A DNA stretch of 64,000 nt from Homalodisca vitripennis (lineage: Eukaryota; Arthropoda; Insecta; Hemiptera; Cicadellidae): NCBI RefSeq assembly GCF_021130785.1, contig NW_025777469.1, positions 36,937-100,936 of the forward strand, written 5' to 3'. The notes under the pieces are model-generated. The model did no database searches and was not told the origin of the DNA. It saw only the letters and a program-made list of their open reading frames with translations. This document shows positions 32,334-45,100 of this stretch, piece by piece. The translations under genes and the position numbers were made by a program. Each line of letters starts with the position of its first letter. The first letter of the stretch is position 1.

Positions 32334-35127
32334 CCCATTAATTACCAACTTTTTAGTTTTTTTACAAAATCGATAAAACTAAGGATTTTGGGTCCAAATA
32401 ACATTTCATTTATAGTTATACCATTTTTTTAATAAAAAATAAATGAATTTTTAACACAAAAAAATGGTGTCCTATAAATATGACAGTGGTAGTCCATAGT
32501 GTCTTTGTATAATAACCTGGTGTCCTAAAATTATGACAGTGGTATTGTAAAGTGTCATTACGTCAAGCTAAATTTTTTAACAAAATATAATGTTATGTCA
32601 GTAACTCTTAAGATATGAAAATAATATTACTTTAAAATTACATAAATGATTGTAAAAAAGATAAAAAAGACCTAAAATCTAAAAACTTATGGCTTATATA
32701 CGCTCACTTAGAGTGGTAAGGGCCAAAACATTTCTTACAAAGGGTCACATTGCACTTTTTGCAAAACGTAAGAGGCTTTGAAGTACACAGTCGCATTTGG
32801 CATCTTCTTTGCTTGTCTCTAACGTGTAAAAGATGATCTCTTCCGTCAAATCTTGCGTCATCAAAAGGCGCTGCTTGTTGACTACGGGGTATTACTGAAG
32901 GTCTTCAGGTCTTCCAATGGGCAGACGTTTATTACTTGCCTTCAAATAAGGAACAGCTATAGCACGCCTGAAGTCTAAGAGAGGAACAGGATTGTCTGAT
33001 GTAAGCTTGTGGATAATCCAGGCATTTACTAATGTCATGTCAATAATTCTGGTAAATAATGGCCAATACCACTTTTTCCCTTTTATTTTGATACAATATT
33101 TAGATGCCAACCAGTCATGAAGATCCACTCCCCCCATAAAGCTACTATAATTTTTAATACTTTTGGGGACTGGGAAAGGGACTTTTTTCTTTTCTTCCTT
33201 ACTGTACCTAGTAACATTGGCCAGGGGTTCAACACTGTCGAAGTTGGTTGCAACTGTTACTATATTATTGTCATTCCACCTTGTCAACATAATTCCACTA
33301 TCCAGATCACTAGTGTAATCATAGCCTCCTCTACCTAGTTTATTCATTTCCTTTTTGTCCGGTAGGGGACATTTTTGTGTTCGATTTTCTCTTATAGTCC
33401 CACTAGCCCTGAATCCTAAGTCAAAGAGTTCTTCAAGCAATTCTATACTCGTAAAGAAGTTGTCAAAATATAATTCGTAGCTCAAAGGATCATCAACAAC
33501 AAACAAAAGAGATTGAACAACTCTCCTGCCTAATCCAATATTTTCTTCACATCCTTGATCTTTACCACAGTACAGATCAAAATTGTAACAATAACCACTT
33601 GTACCACATAATGCCCAAAACTTATATCCAAAGCGTACTGGTTTTCCTCTGATGAACTGCTTTAAATTATTTCGACCAAAATACTTTATTATCATCTCTT
33701 CAACAGCAAGTTTATCTTCAAAAACACCAAACTTTGCAAATGATTGCTGTATTTTTTCCAGGAGGGGCCTCACTTTAAAACCTCTATCACACTTTGTTTC
33801 ATCATTGAGCATAGCATTATCTGCAAAATGAATATAAGATTTTATAAGCCAAAAACGATTTTTTGACATTGCATTTGCCACAATGGGGACACCTAAATCC
33901 TCTGCAGTACTCCAATAAAGTGAAACTTGAGGTAAACAATTGTACCCGGATAACAGAAGAATGCCAATAAACAACTTCAATTCATCAACTGAAAAGGCAA
34001 ACAACTGGTTATTTTTTATTTCTAAAGCGTATTTCATAGTTTGAGTAACAATGTCTTGCATTATGTCTGTTGTTAGTAAGCTTTCAAATATTTCAACTGG
34101 TGATTTGCTATGAAACCTTTCTTTTAAATCATTGAGACACTGTAAAGAACCATCTCCTTTAGCTGGAAAACCATACTCAGGTAGACACTTTTTCCAAGTC
34201 CGAGGGGTAGTTCTACTGACTTTCTTTTTCTTACTATCAGTGGATTTATGTGGTTTGTTAAACTTTCTTTTCAATACTTTTCTAGAGTTAGTGTTCTCGG
34301 GTTTTCCTTTAGTAGGTTTGCTTTCATTTGACGTTTTACAGTCTAGATCATTATTTTGCTTCAACTCTAATTCTAAAGTACCACATACCTCAGAAATATC
34401 CACATCCTCAGTATTATCATCATTAAACTGTTCTTCATCAGTAAGACAATCGACATTTTGTGGCGGTAAAAAACAACAACATTAGCACTAGCTACATTAG
34501 CTTCACTTTCTTCTAAATCTCCTAATAAAAGAAGTATTTCTTCAATCGTCATGTGTGATGTACTTGCCATTGTTTATGAGTAAAAATACACATTTATCAA
34601 TAAAAAAACACAGAACTAAAATGATTCATCACAGTAAAGACAACGTTCAGCAAAAGTAAACTGCAGGCACTCCATTGAGACTCTGGTGGGGAGAGATCAG
34701 GTTGTAACTAGTCTCTGGAGCAGATACTGCGTAAGCCACTGCTATTTACCACTGTCATATTTATAGGACAGCTTACAAAAAACATGGCTGAGAGCTAAGT
34801 TTAAGCTTTTTTCATGAAAAGTTATACTTTTATTGAAATATGACTATATAAATAAGAGATTTGTGTTGTTTAGCTCAAATAAAAATAAGTAACATTTATT
34901 GTACATATAAATGTATCATGAAAGGTTCGCAAGTAGTTTTTTTACTTATTTAAAGGCAGTAAATATAGGGCTTAAACCTAAAAATTTGACAATAAAAGTG
35001 TTAAAAATATTAATTCAGTATATAATTAGTAACACAAGAGGGTTTTTAACTATTATCCTAGTTTTATATATTAAAAAATAAAATATTTTTAATATGTCCT
35101 AAAAATATGACAGTGGTAGGCAATGGG
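32334..35127 (-). mobile_element. piggyBac element, nearly intact transposase
   Basis: The right end is clear: TTAA at 35128-35131, with the element starting CCCATTGCCTACCACTGTCA on the minus strand. The left end is weaker: CCCATTAATTACCAACTTTT at 32334 after TTA, a degenerate TTAA. A box like TCCTATAAATATGACAGTGG occurs twice near the left end (32473 and 32524) and twice near the right end (34750 inverted, 35097). Length about 2.8 kb. Confidence 0.8.
32700..34570 (-). pseudogene. piggyBac transposase, two frameshifts and Asp-to-Glu at first catalytic site
   Basis: The longest open part (34403-32892) is 503 codons. The natural start is probably ATG at 34570 (MASTSHMTIEEILLLLGDL); a frameshift at a T-run near 34475 separates the two. 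Domains: acidic N-terminus, basic KRKFNKPHKSTDSKKKK, then the DDE domain. Site 1 reads LAVEEMIIKYFGR, where LxxDE is expected (codon GAA, about residue 235 of the open part). Site 2 is YFDNFF (about 314) and site 3 is GGVDLHDWL (about 427). After a stop at 32892 the missing C-terminus continues in another frame as a Cys-rich finger (CQMRLCTSKPLTFCKKC, then CKKC) ending near 32700. It is likely inactive but far better preserved than the copy at 26802. Confidence 0.92.
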
Positions 35128-35187
35128 TTAAAATTCTGTCACATTCAGATCGTAGACTTTTTTAGTTAGGGCAAGAATATAAGGAAA

Positions 35188-35500
35188 CCCCTCATTGCAC
35201 TTAGTCCTAAAAGGACCTTTTTGCTGTTTTGGAGTAATTTAGGATGGGTGAGGTTGGAGATAGGTGCTGCTTCCTGTCGAGAACCCTTGAGGAAGGTACT
35301 ATCTCAGTCATGTCGCCTTGGAAGAAGGAAACATCAACTTTTTCCCAGTCTAAGCAGGCAGAAGAAACTGGGGGAACAACCCATGTTTAGGCTTTAAAAA
35401 CGTTTATGTTAAGAAAGCTGCACCAACTTCAACAGTCATCATCATCCACAGTAAACTAGACCTATCGATCAACCCTTTTTACCCCAATATCTCATAATTT
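35188..35500 (+). repeat. Dispersed about 300 bp repeat, copy B
   Basis: Inverse-orientation partner of 15030-15328, sharing TTGCACTTAGTCCTAAAAGG, ACAGTCATC and CTAGACCTATCGATCAACCC in order. Non-coding. Confidence 0.6.
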
Positions 35501-36884
35501 ATGGATAGTGATATGTCACTCTGTGACATCCATATAAATGCCCAGATTTAAGTGAGACATAGGTTTTTGCTGTACCCATTATAGGTTCTATGAGCAGATA
35601 TAAGCCATCCAGAACTAAACCCTCCTAGGGGCAGATCATAGATGCTAATCACATACTCCTAGAACTCTCAAGAATTTTGAAATACCTGTATTCTTGTATG
35701 TAAAAAAATGTGCCTTAATACATTTGCCATTAATACAGTTTCAGATGACAAACTCTTTATTTTTAACTTAAATTATTGATTGAATGTACTTGTAGAGAAT
35801 TCTTAGTCTACTTTGATGTTGGATATTGAGGATGGTAAACTATATTAGAGTTATTCATTCTAACACCTCTGCCAGTCTCTTGAGTAAAATAAAGTCTTGT
35901 GAAGATGTCTAGAGCATATGAGTGTAGTGAAGGGATATTAAGATAAGGAATACCATTTTCATCTTAAGTACTATCTCGACTGGTAACATTGAATAATATG
36001 ATGGTTATAGGATTAATGTCTTATAGTAGTTATTACAAAAAATATTTATTTATGTACTGATCCAATCAAAATGATAGAAATGTGCCTACTATAAATTAGT
36101 ATAACTATGTTTTATTTTTAACATGATAATGAAACGTAAATTTTGAGTTCAAATCACTGTCAGGTTATTGGTAATGGCTTAGATAAAATTATGTAAATGT
36201 GATAAAAATAAAACATCAGTTGAGCCTAATCGATCAAAAATGCAAAGTGTATTGCTTAATTCAATAATTTAACAGTTTTTATGCTGTACTAGTTCTTTAA
36301 ATAGTCTATAACAGATTAATATAACCATACATTTTATTTTATTAAAGAACTCCATTCCACTGATAGGATGTTTTCTGATGTTGTTGTACTAAAACCTCTT
36401 AGAATATATCTTTGTTTATGAATTTATAATAAATTATTTTAATACTGTATAGACTGGTGTCTTTGTTTTTAAAACTTATTTTCAGTTTATATATTTAAAA
36501 TTAAATAGTTTAACTTTCTTCTATATGAGTCTAACACAAGTTTGACATTTTTATTTAGAATTTTAAATTTATATTATTATTGTTATATGGCTATTATTAT
36601 TATACTTGTGTAAAAACATTTGGAATAACATTGTTAATTCTGGAATGTAAAGTGATGATATAAAATAAAGTGTTTATTTAATTGTGTTTTGTAAACCACA
36701 GATCAAACGGTACCCATAAATGTGAAGACTTGATCTGTAACTGTACTGTTTAACCTGAATTGTTTTTTCCCAATCTCTCTCTGTATAATGTGGGTTTTGC
36801 TTAATAAATTATGAATATAATGCAACATATATTTTAAGGTTTAAATTGCAGAATTGTGCAATTTTGAATGAATATATTACAATC
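35501..36884. other. Intergenic AT-rich stretch, no gene recognised
   Basis: No coding frame or repeat structure stands out up to the mariner terminus at 36887. Confidence 0.45.
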
Positions 36885-36959
36885 TACTAGGCAAATCAAA
36901 TATAAACGGTAATTTTCAAAATTATATTTATTGAATAATATCATACAGAAACTATACCT

Positions 36960-37620
36960 TCAACATTTTTCAATGTAGTCTCCTGCATTATCTACACACT
37001 TCTGCCACCGATTTGGAAGCTTGAATATTCCCTGTTCATAAAAAGATTGAGGGCGAGTTGTTAACCAATCGCGCACGTGCTTTTCGACGTCTTCATTGTT
37101 TTCAAATCGTTTTCCTCCAAGTGATTCTTTCAGGGGCGCAAACAAAAAAATAGTCACAAGGGGACAGGTCTGGACTGTAAGGAGGGTGTTTGAGAGTTTC
37201 CCAACCCATTTCTTCCAATTTATCCCTTGTCAACAATGCGGTGTGAGGCCTTGCGTTGTCATGGAGAAGGATGACATCTCTAATGGGCACACCTCGTCTT
37301 TTGTTCCGGTAACTGGTTTTTGCTGACTGTAGCATCTGGCAGTAGTAAGCCGCATTCACTGTTCGTTGATCGTGAAGAAAATCAATGAGTAGAACTCCCC
37401 TTGAGTCAACAAAAATTGTTGCAAGAACTTTTCCGGCTGAGAGACGAGTTTTGGCTTTCACTGGGCAGCCTTCATCCTTCCTTCACCACTCCTTACTTGC
37501 CATTTTCGATTCGGGAGTGTAATGGTGGACCCACGTCTCATCACACGTGACGATGCGCCTCAAAAAATCTTCACCTTCTTCTTAAAATCGTTGCAGAAGT
37601 CTCCCAGCAATCTCCGACCT
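36960..37620 (-). pseudogene. Mariner transposase, catalytic C-terminal half
   Basis: Continues from the N-terminal half: RSEIAGRLLQRF then a stop, IVTCDETWVHHYTPESKMA (first Asp), a second stop after KEW, ATIFVDSRGVLLIDFLHDQR, ILLHDNARPHTALLTRDKL (second Asp) and HPPYSPDLSPCDYF (third Asp, 34 residues later: DD34D). A frameshift near 37150 precedes the C-terminus KCVDNAGDYIEKC. Inactive through at least two stops and one frameshift. Confidence 0.93.
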
Positions 37621-38830
37621 AACCTGTTTTTGACTGAGGGCACCCCAATCCCACGGTGTGAAGCGACCCGTGCCTAAGGGATGCATGGCGCAGGGGTTGT
37701 GCGTCGTAAACGGAGCCCTTGGGGGTTGGGCGCCCCCCCAAGCGTAAATAGCCTTACCTGGTCATGCGGGGCTCTGGCTGGGTGGACCGTTATTTCCTCG
37801 GTACTCGTGGGACCTTTTATGGAGTCTTTTAATAAAAAACAAAAAACACCAACAGATTTAGATCTGGAAGAACTGCAACGGGCAGTTGCATCCGGCACCC
37901 AGGCCTTGGATGTATCTGCCTGTTCTTCTAGCGCTACCACCATCGACGACGATGTAGTACTCGATGATGCTAGCGAAAGGGTTGAGTCCATGGACACAGA
38001 CACTGGAGCATGTGTAATGGACTACAACCTTAAGCTCCCCTTTAAACTGCGCAAGCGTTGGGCGATGGAGCAGAAGAAGGCCGACGGCACCTGGCTTCCG
38101 GACAGTCAATGGAGGAGGCAAACGGGCAAGATGTCGGCCAATGAAAGAAGAAAGATGAGAAAACAGAGGGAGGCAGCACCGGAGGCAACTGCAGGTGCGG
38201 TCTCTACTCCTATTGGGAAGAGAGGGCGCTCGGGCGGTTCTTCGGCGGAAAAAACCCCTGCCGAGGAGGCGCCCGACCGCACCTCCTGAGCAAGCAGCGC
38301 ATGCGACGAGTACCAATCCCTCAACGGAGGAGGGATTGGGAGAAAAATTCAGGGAGGTTCTGACGGGACATAAGCTAGTCTTGGTCCCTACGAACTTTCC
38401 TGAGAGGCGCCTCTCAGAGGAGGAGGCTATGGAACTTCGGGGGCGCATTCTCGACGAGGTACTCTCAGCAGAGGGTGTGTGCCTGCAGTTCAAGAGGTGT
38501 TTCCCGGAAAGGGGGGCTCTCGTCATGCTCTGTGGCAGTGACGAGACCAGGGATTGGCTGCGGGGTCTGGCTCCGGGGCTGGGGATCGGTGGCCCTGGGG
38601 GAATAGGGGTGATCTGTGGGGACTACAAAGACCTCATAAGATCTACCAAGGTCTTCCTAAGGGTTGATGGTCCCATGGCCGAGAAGGACTCTGCGACCAT
38701 TCTCAAGGCAATAAACAAACAGAATGCTGGGATCTCTGTGTCGGACTGGAGGGTTGTTGGAGATGTCCACACGGGAGATTCCAGAACTCTCGTAATTTTA
38801 ATGGATGAACAATCTTCAACCACTCTTAAG

Positions 38831-41800
38831 GGAGGTCTGACCTGTCTTCTTCTGCATCAACTCCTGTAATACCACAATCACAACCATCTCTTGTTCTGAC
38901 AAGGAGCAAATTGACCCCATGGCTCTTCCGTCGGCCTCGCCAATGTTCTCGGATACTAGCAACTCTTTTTTATAGAGTCAGTCCAAACAGACTCCGCCTA
39001 TCAAGATTCTGCACCAAAACATTCAATCAATTTCCAACAAAACTGGTCCTTAAGAAGCTCTGCTACACAGTAGGAATGTCGACATTGCTTGTGTAACCGA
39101 GCACTGGCTATCTAAAAAACAAACTTTGCTGCGCTGAGTGTTCAGGGGCTATTGGGTGGCAGGTGGCTTCTGCAGGTCTGATAGGATCAGGGGCGGAGTA
39201 TGTGCTCTGGTCAGTGATTCTTTTTCGTATACCGTTGTGGAAAAGCAGGTTACCTCTCACCTGAACTCAGAACTTAATTTTGAATCCGTCACCATTCACA
39301 TAGTTGAATTAAACACCACTATCATCACTATTTACAGATCCCCCAGGGCGATTTTTCATTGTTTTTGAAATGTTTTGAGGAATCGCTTAGAATTCCTACA
39401 TAAACCTGATCTGAGGATATTTGTCTGTGGGGATTTCAATGTTCATTTTGATAGGCAATATGACAGGCCAGTTTTTACTATTTTCCGACATTTTTCAAAG
39501 TTTTTTTCAATTAGAGCTCAGATTTCATCAGTTGACCCGCCCATCACCAACAGGAGGTTCATGCATCGATAATATTTTAACTAATATCGAGCCTGACCAT
39601 GTGAGAGCTGAGGTGGTCCCTTCCTGTTTGTCCGATCATGAAGCACAGCTTGTTACAGCCGTAATTCAGTCAATTACATCTAAGGGGTGTAACTCTGCCC
39701 CTTACCGAGTTTTCTCAGACAGAAATATTAATGTTCTTTATGAACTTTTAGATTCAGTTGATTGGGATAATATTTTCTTATACGAGGACATAAATGGACC
39801 ACTACTCGTTATTCCTCAGTCAAGTATCATCCTGCTTTAACCAGGCCTTTCCTTTAGTCACATCGAAGCGTAAAAAACGTCAAAGGCCTGGTTGGTTGAC
39901 AGGAGAAGTTCTCTTGGCCAGAGAACATCTCAAAGGACCTGTATATTTTGCAGCGTGACTATCTTCTGAACAGCATAGGATATTGTATAAGGTCAAATAA
40001 GAGAAAAACTACAAGTTACTAATTTCATCTCTGAAAACATCTCAGATCGAAAGCCGTCTGAATAGAGTAAGAATGTTGCCAAAACTGTATGGAACATAGT
40101 GTCTGAAAACTCTGGAAAGCAAAACAGATAGGAAAAGACATATTCAGGAGCTACAAGATAATGGAGCTGCAGTCTCTGACCCACGTCATATCGCTGAAAA
40201 TGTTTAACAATTTTTTTATGAGTGCCCACTGGCTAGAACCATAAACGGAACAAATAGTTGCACTAACAGCTCTTCTAAAATACACACCACTGTCCATCAA
40301 GTTTCTTCATTAGCCCAACAACGCTCCATGAAATGTTCAATACTATTTCATCTTTGAAAACCAGTTCAACACCTGACGTTTTTGGAATGAGTCCTTCAGT
40401 AATTAGACGGGTTGCTTCACCCTTGAGCCCTCCTTTAAACTCAATTTGTTCAACAACTCAGTTCTTCAGGGGAAGTTTCCATCGGATATGAAGCTCTCTA
40501 AGGTCATTCCGGTTTTCAAGAAAGGCAGTAGGTCTTCGCCTCAACAGTATCGTCCCATATCAATTTTACCAACCATTCAGCAAAGTCTTCGAACGTCTCA
40601 TTCATGTTAGACTAACAGACTTTTAATCAGAAATTCCATTCTGAGTGACACCCAATTTGGATTTGTTCCTTCTAAATCCACCACCGATGCTATTGCCCAA
40701 TTTTCCAAATATGTATTTACTCATCTTAACAATCAGAATCACGTAGCTGGTGTTTTTGCGACCTCACGAGAGCGTTTGATACAGTTAACCATCTGAAACT
40801 CCTTAATAAGCTTGAACTCTACGGCATCAGAGGTTGTCCCCTGCTGTGGTTCAGGTCCTACCTTTCAAATCGTTACCAGAGTGTCCAGGTTACCAACTCC
40901 TTTTGGTACGGCACAGTCAGATTTCGTTGAGGTCTCCATGGGTGTTCCTCAAGGTTCTATCTTGGGACTCTTCTCTTTGCCTTATATGTAAACGACTTTA
41001 AGCTCTTGTGTCCCTGAGGCTCGCGTCACTCAATATGCTGATGACACCACGGTCATTGTTCGGGCAGACTCTTCAATAGCGTTAAATCTTCAATTAAACA
41101 CTACAATCGAAAAAAATGAAACTCTTGGTTCATTCGCAACAATTTATTCCTCAATGTTGACAAAACATCCATTCTTCACTTTCGATCTCAGACAGTTTCT
41201 AAGGGTTTTATTGCTTTAGACGAGGTTGACATCATTGAGGTTGATTCAGTATGTTTCTTGGGCGTTCATCTGGATGCTGGTTTTTCTTGGCGTCAGCATG
41301 TGGAGGCCCTTTGCTCTAAGCTCAACTCGATATTGTTTTCCTTAAGATGTCTTTCAAATTTTCTGAAAAGTAGTGCACTGAAAAATGGTATATGATGGTT
41401 ACTTTTCCTCTGTGATGTCATATGGCATAATGTCATGGGGAACTGCTTCATCTTCTCTGTTACAAAGAGTTATTCAAATTGCAAAAGAGGGCTATTCGTT
41501 TAGTGTTTGGGTTGAGGGGCCTGGAGAGCTGTAGGCAAGTGTTTCACCAAGAACGTATACTAACCCTCCCTCCATTTTTTTCTATTCCGTATCAATTTAC
41601 ACTTTTAAACACATTTACCGATTTTCCTACCCACAATCATATATATCCACCAGAAATAAAAATAGTTTAACAGTACCCACCATAGTAACAATATGTTCCG
41701 CACAAATCAATAGAATATTTAGGACCTACAATTTATAACAGATTGCCAGATTATTTAAAAAGCCAGCACTTCACTTGCATCTTTTAAAAACAAACTAAAA

Positions 41801-42084
41801 GACTTTCTTGTGAAAAAACTGTTTTTACTCACTCTCTGAATTTTTGTGCCCCACCCAACCTTACAAGTAAAACTATCATTAGTACTGTTTTTCAATATAT
41901 TTTTAATTTGTAGTTTTACCAGATATAGCAATATTTTTTAGTATTTAGTTATTTTATACATATTGGACAATTCTCGATACATGTTTAATGTTAATGAGAA
42001 ATAAATGATTTTGATTTGATTTGATTTGATTTGATTTTGATTTGATTTGATTTGATTTGATTTGATTTGATTTGATTTGATTTG
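38831..42084 (+). mobile_element. CR1-group non-LTR retrotransposon nested inside LINE ORF1
   Basis: Starts within the end of its own ORF1, so it is 5'-truncated. Endonuclease motifs: KILHQNIQSISNK (39005), ACVTEHWLSKK (39080), GDFNVHF (39430), SCIDNILTNIE (39565) and SCLSDHEAQLV (39628). Reverse transcriptase motifs in changing frames: DTQFGFVPSKSTTDAIAQF (40650), FDTVNHLKLLNKLELYGIRG (40775), GVPQGSI (40943) and TQYADDTTVIV (41028). The thumb and C-terminal block run to about 41820. The 3' end is AGAAATAAATGATTT and a pentanucleotide tail. No target-site duplication is visible. Many frameshifts. Confidence 0.9.
42007..42084 (+). repeat. (GATTT)n pentanucleotide tail of the CR1-group LINE
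   Basis: About 15 GATTT units with two GATTTT variants, directly after AATAAATGATTTT. It ends abruptly at TTCATTGGTGTGGAGC, which is the resumed ORF1 of the host LINE. Such 3' microsatellite tails are usual for CR1-group elements. Confidence 0.95.
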
Positions 42085-42136
42085 TTCATTGGTGTGGAGC
42101 AGGTCCAGCTGAGGGCGCGGGGTGGGGTGGTTGATC

Positions 42137-45100
42137 ATGGGGATCAAGGTTCTTCAGATCAACCTGCAGCACAATAAGGCTGCCTCGGCTGTATTCTGCA
42201 GACGCTTCCTGTCGGAAGATTTCCACGTGGCTCTGATACAGGAACCTTGGATCAGCAAGGGAAAAATATCAGGGCTTTCAATGACAGGGGTGAAAATAGT
42301 TAGTGCCCAGGTTGAAAATGCCAGGACATGTATTGTTGTAAGCAACAAGGTGGACAGCATTCCTGTTCTGGAATTTTGTTGCAGGGATCTCGCCACAGTC
42401 AGGCTGATGGTGGCTGGTACTGGACGAGCCCCGCTAGTTGCATCATCATATCTACCGTATGATGATGCGGAGTCCACGCCCTCCAGGGAACTGGCTGCCT
42501 TGGTGGACCATGTTGGGAGGAGTGGAGCGGAACTGGTGGTGGGATGCGACGCCAACTCGCACAACGAGGCGTGGGGCAGCACCAACACCAATAACAGAGG
42601 TAAGTTACTTCTAGAATATATAATGTCCCGTAGTCTAATGATTGCAAATGTGGGAAATGTGCCCACGTTTCGCACGAGGACAAGAAGGGAGGTGCTAGAT
42701 GTGACCATGATGTCGGAGGGTATGGCTGGTCGGATGCATGGCTGGCATGTGTCTGACGAGCCTTCCCTCTCTGATCATGCTCACATCTGTTTCAAGATCG
42801 GTGAACAGATGCTGGAAAAAGTTCAGTATAGGAATCCGAGGAACACAAACTGGGTATCATACAAGGAAAACCTCAGGGCACGGCTGGATTCTGATTCCAC
42901 TAATGGGAAACGGATTCACAGCGCGGCGCAGCTTGACGAATCTGCTGACGGTCTAACTTCTGCGATTGTCGGCTCCTTCGATCTCAGCTGCCCGGTTATC
43001 AACAAAAACAGATCAAAGGTAGCCTGGTGGAGCTCTGAACTGGCCTCTTTGAGGAAGAGGGTCAGGGCTCTATTCAGGAGAGCCAAAACTTGGGGCACTT
43101 GGGACACCTACCATGAGGCTCTTGCACTGTACAACCGCAAGGTTCGTACGGCTAAGAGGTTAGCCTGGAAGAAGCTCTGCACCGATATTGACAGTGTGCA
43201 GGGCAGTGCAAGGCTGCAAAAGCTATTGGCAAAGAATCCCATCTCGCCGCTTGGTAGTCTCAAGGACGATCAAGGTGTTTACATTACTGAGCCGGAAGGA
43301 GTTCTGAAAGTTATGATGGGAACACACTTCCCGGACTGTATTGTTCATGAGGGTGAACAACCACCCGAAAGTGAGGGGAGACATGCGGGTCGCGCCACCC
43401 ATTCGCAGTGGAGTCTGGCGCACCGTATTGTTACCTTCAGTAGGATTGAGTGGGCTATTAACTCATTCAGTCCTTACAAGGCTCCTGGGGGCGACGGGGT
43501 GAGACCGGTTTGCTTGCAGCGGGGATTGGACATTCTCCTTCCACAGCTGTGCAGACTGTTCAGAGCCTCCGTGGCTCTCAGGTACATCCCACTATCCTGG
43601 AGAGTGTCCAGAGTGGTGTTCATACCGAAGCAGGGGAGGGCGGGCATGGATCGGCCGAAGTCTTTCAGGCCGATATGCCTGTCCTCCTTCCTTCTCAAAA
43701 CCATGGAGAAAATGGTTGCCAGGTTTGTTTGGGAGGGAGCTCTTCTGGAGCGACCTTTGCATCCTAACCAGCATGCCTACACTCCAGGAAAGTCATGCGA
43801 CTCGGCCCTGCATCAATTGGTATGCAGGATTGAGAAGACGCTGGCGGCAAAAGAGGTAGCTATAGGAGTCTTTTTAGACATTGAAGGTGCCTTTGACAAT
43901 ACAGCCACTCAGGCGATTATCAATGCGGTCTCGGGACGTGGCGTTGATGGTCAGGTGTGTGACTGGATAGGGGCCTTGCTCACGGACAGGGTTGTTGTTT
44001 CAACCCTCATGGGAGCAAGTGTTAGTGCGAAGGCTACGAGGGGCTGTCCGCAGGGCGGCGTCCTCTCTCCTCTTCTGTGGAACCTGGTTGTGGATGACCT
44101 GCTGAATTCTTTGAATAGCAGTGGTGTCTTTGCACAAGGGTACGCAGATGATATTGTGATTCTTGTGAGTGGAAAGTTCAACACAACAATCACGGAACTG
44201 ACCAATGCTGCTCTGAACATGGTGGGAAACTGGTGTGATAAGGTTGGCCTCACCGTCAACCCCACCAAGGCTGCCGTGGTTGCCTTTACCAGGAGGCGAC
44301 AGATGGAGGGCACTGGTCCCTTTCTATTTAAAGGCTCACCCGTTGAGCTGAAGCCTGAGGTCAAGTACCTGGGCGTGATCCTAGATAGGGTTCTAAACTG
44401 GGGACCTCATCTAGAAAGGGTCATTGCCAGGGGTAAGTGGTCTCTAATGCAATGCAGACGTGTGATAGGTGGGCCCTGGGGACTGAAGCCGAGGCTCTTG
44501 TACTGGCTTTATGTTTCGGTGGTCAGACCTGCACTAATGTACGGAGCTGTCGTATGGTGGCCAAAAACGGAAGCCAAGACGGTGGTAGCACGTCTGGCGG
44601 GTATCAAAAGGATGGCCTGCCTCGCTATCACAGGGGCTTTTCCTAGTGCGCCAGGCGCGGCTCTGGACTGTTGTCTTAATCTCGCCCCCCCTGGACATTG
44701 TCATTCGAGCTATGGCCAGGAAGAGTGCCTACTGTCTTCAGCAGACGGGACTCTGGTCGGGCTGCAGCGGTGGGCACTGCAGAATTGGCACTCTGATACA
44801 GGAGGATGTTTTGCACATGATCTCTGATCAGATGCCACAAAAGTTTTCCTTTGACAAACCCTTTAGGATTATTTTACCCTCAAGGGATGATTGGTCAGAG
44901 GGGAAGCAACCTCTTCCACCAGCGGAGCTCGAATGGTACACAGACGGCTCTAAAACAAAAAGCGGCACAGGCGCTGGAATTCTGGGAGTGAGACCATGTA
45001 GGGAGCTGGTGGTTCCTATGGGTCCGTATCCGACAGTCTTTCAAGCGGAGGTCGCAGCCATTATGGAATGTGCTCGTGAGAATCTTCGTCTGCGATATAG

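Larger units (their letters stand above)
37819..42177 (+). pseudogene. LINE ORF1 (DUF4780-like), frameshifted and interrupted by a LINE
   Basis: Likely start MESFNKKQKTPTDLDLEELQ at 37819. An acidic and then basic region (KLRKRWAMEQKKADGTWLPD) leads to a frameshift near 38285. The second frame carries a domain with LVLVPTNFPERRLSEEEA, FKRCFPERGALVMLCGSDET and VFLRVDGPMA, resembling the DUF4780 domain of some insect LINE ORF1 proteins. At TTLK (38830) it is cut by the CR1-type insertion. It resumes at 42085 as FIGVEQVQLRARGGVVDHG and stops at 42177, overlapping the ORF2 start by 41 bases. ORF1 proteins bind the element RNA. The domain call is by eye. Confidence 0.75.

Noticed and set aside
32451..32454. 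TTAA as the left boundary of the piggyBac at 32334-35127
   Set aside because: The sequence after it (CACAAAAAAATGG) does not match the right end CCCATTGCC; CCCATT at 32334 fits better.
37674..38526. Minus-strand frames of up to 222 codons
   Set aside because: Antisense shadows of the GC-rich LINE ORF1; no motif of their own.
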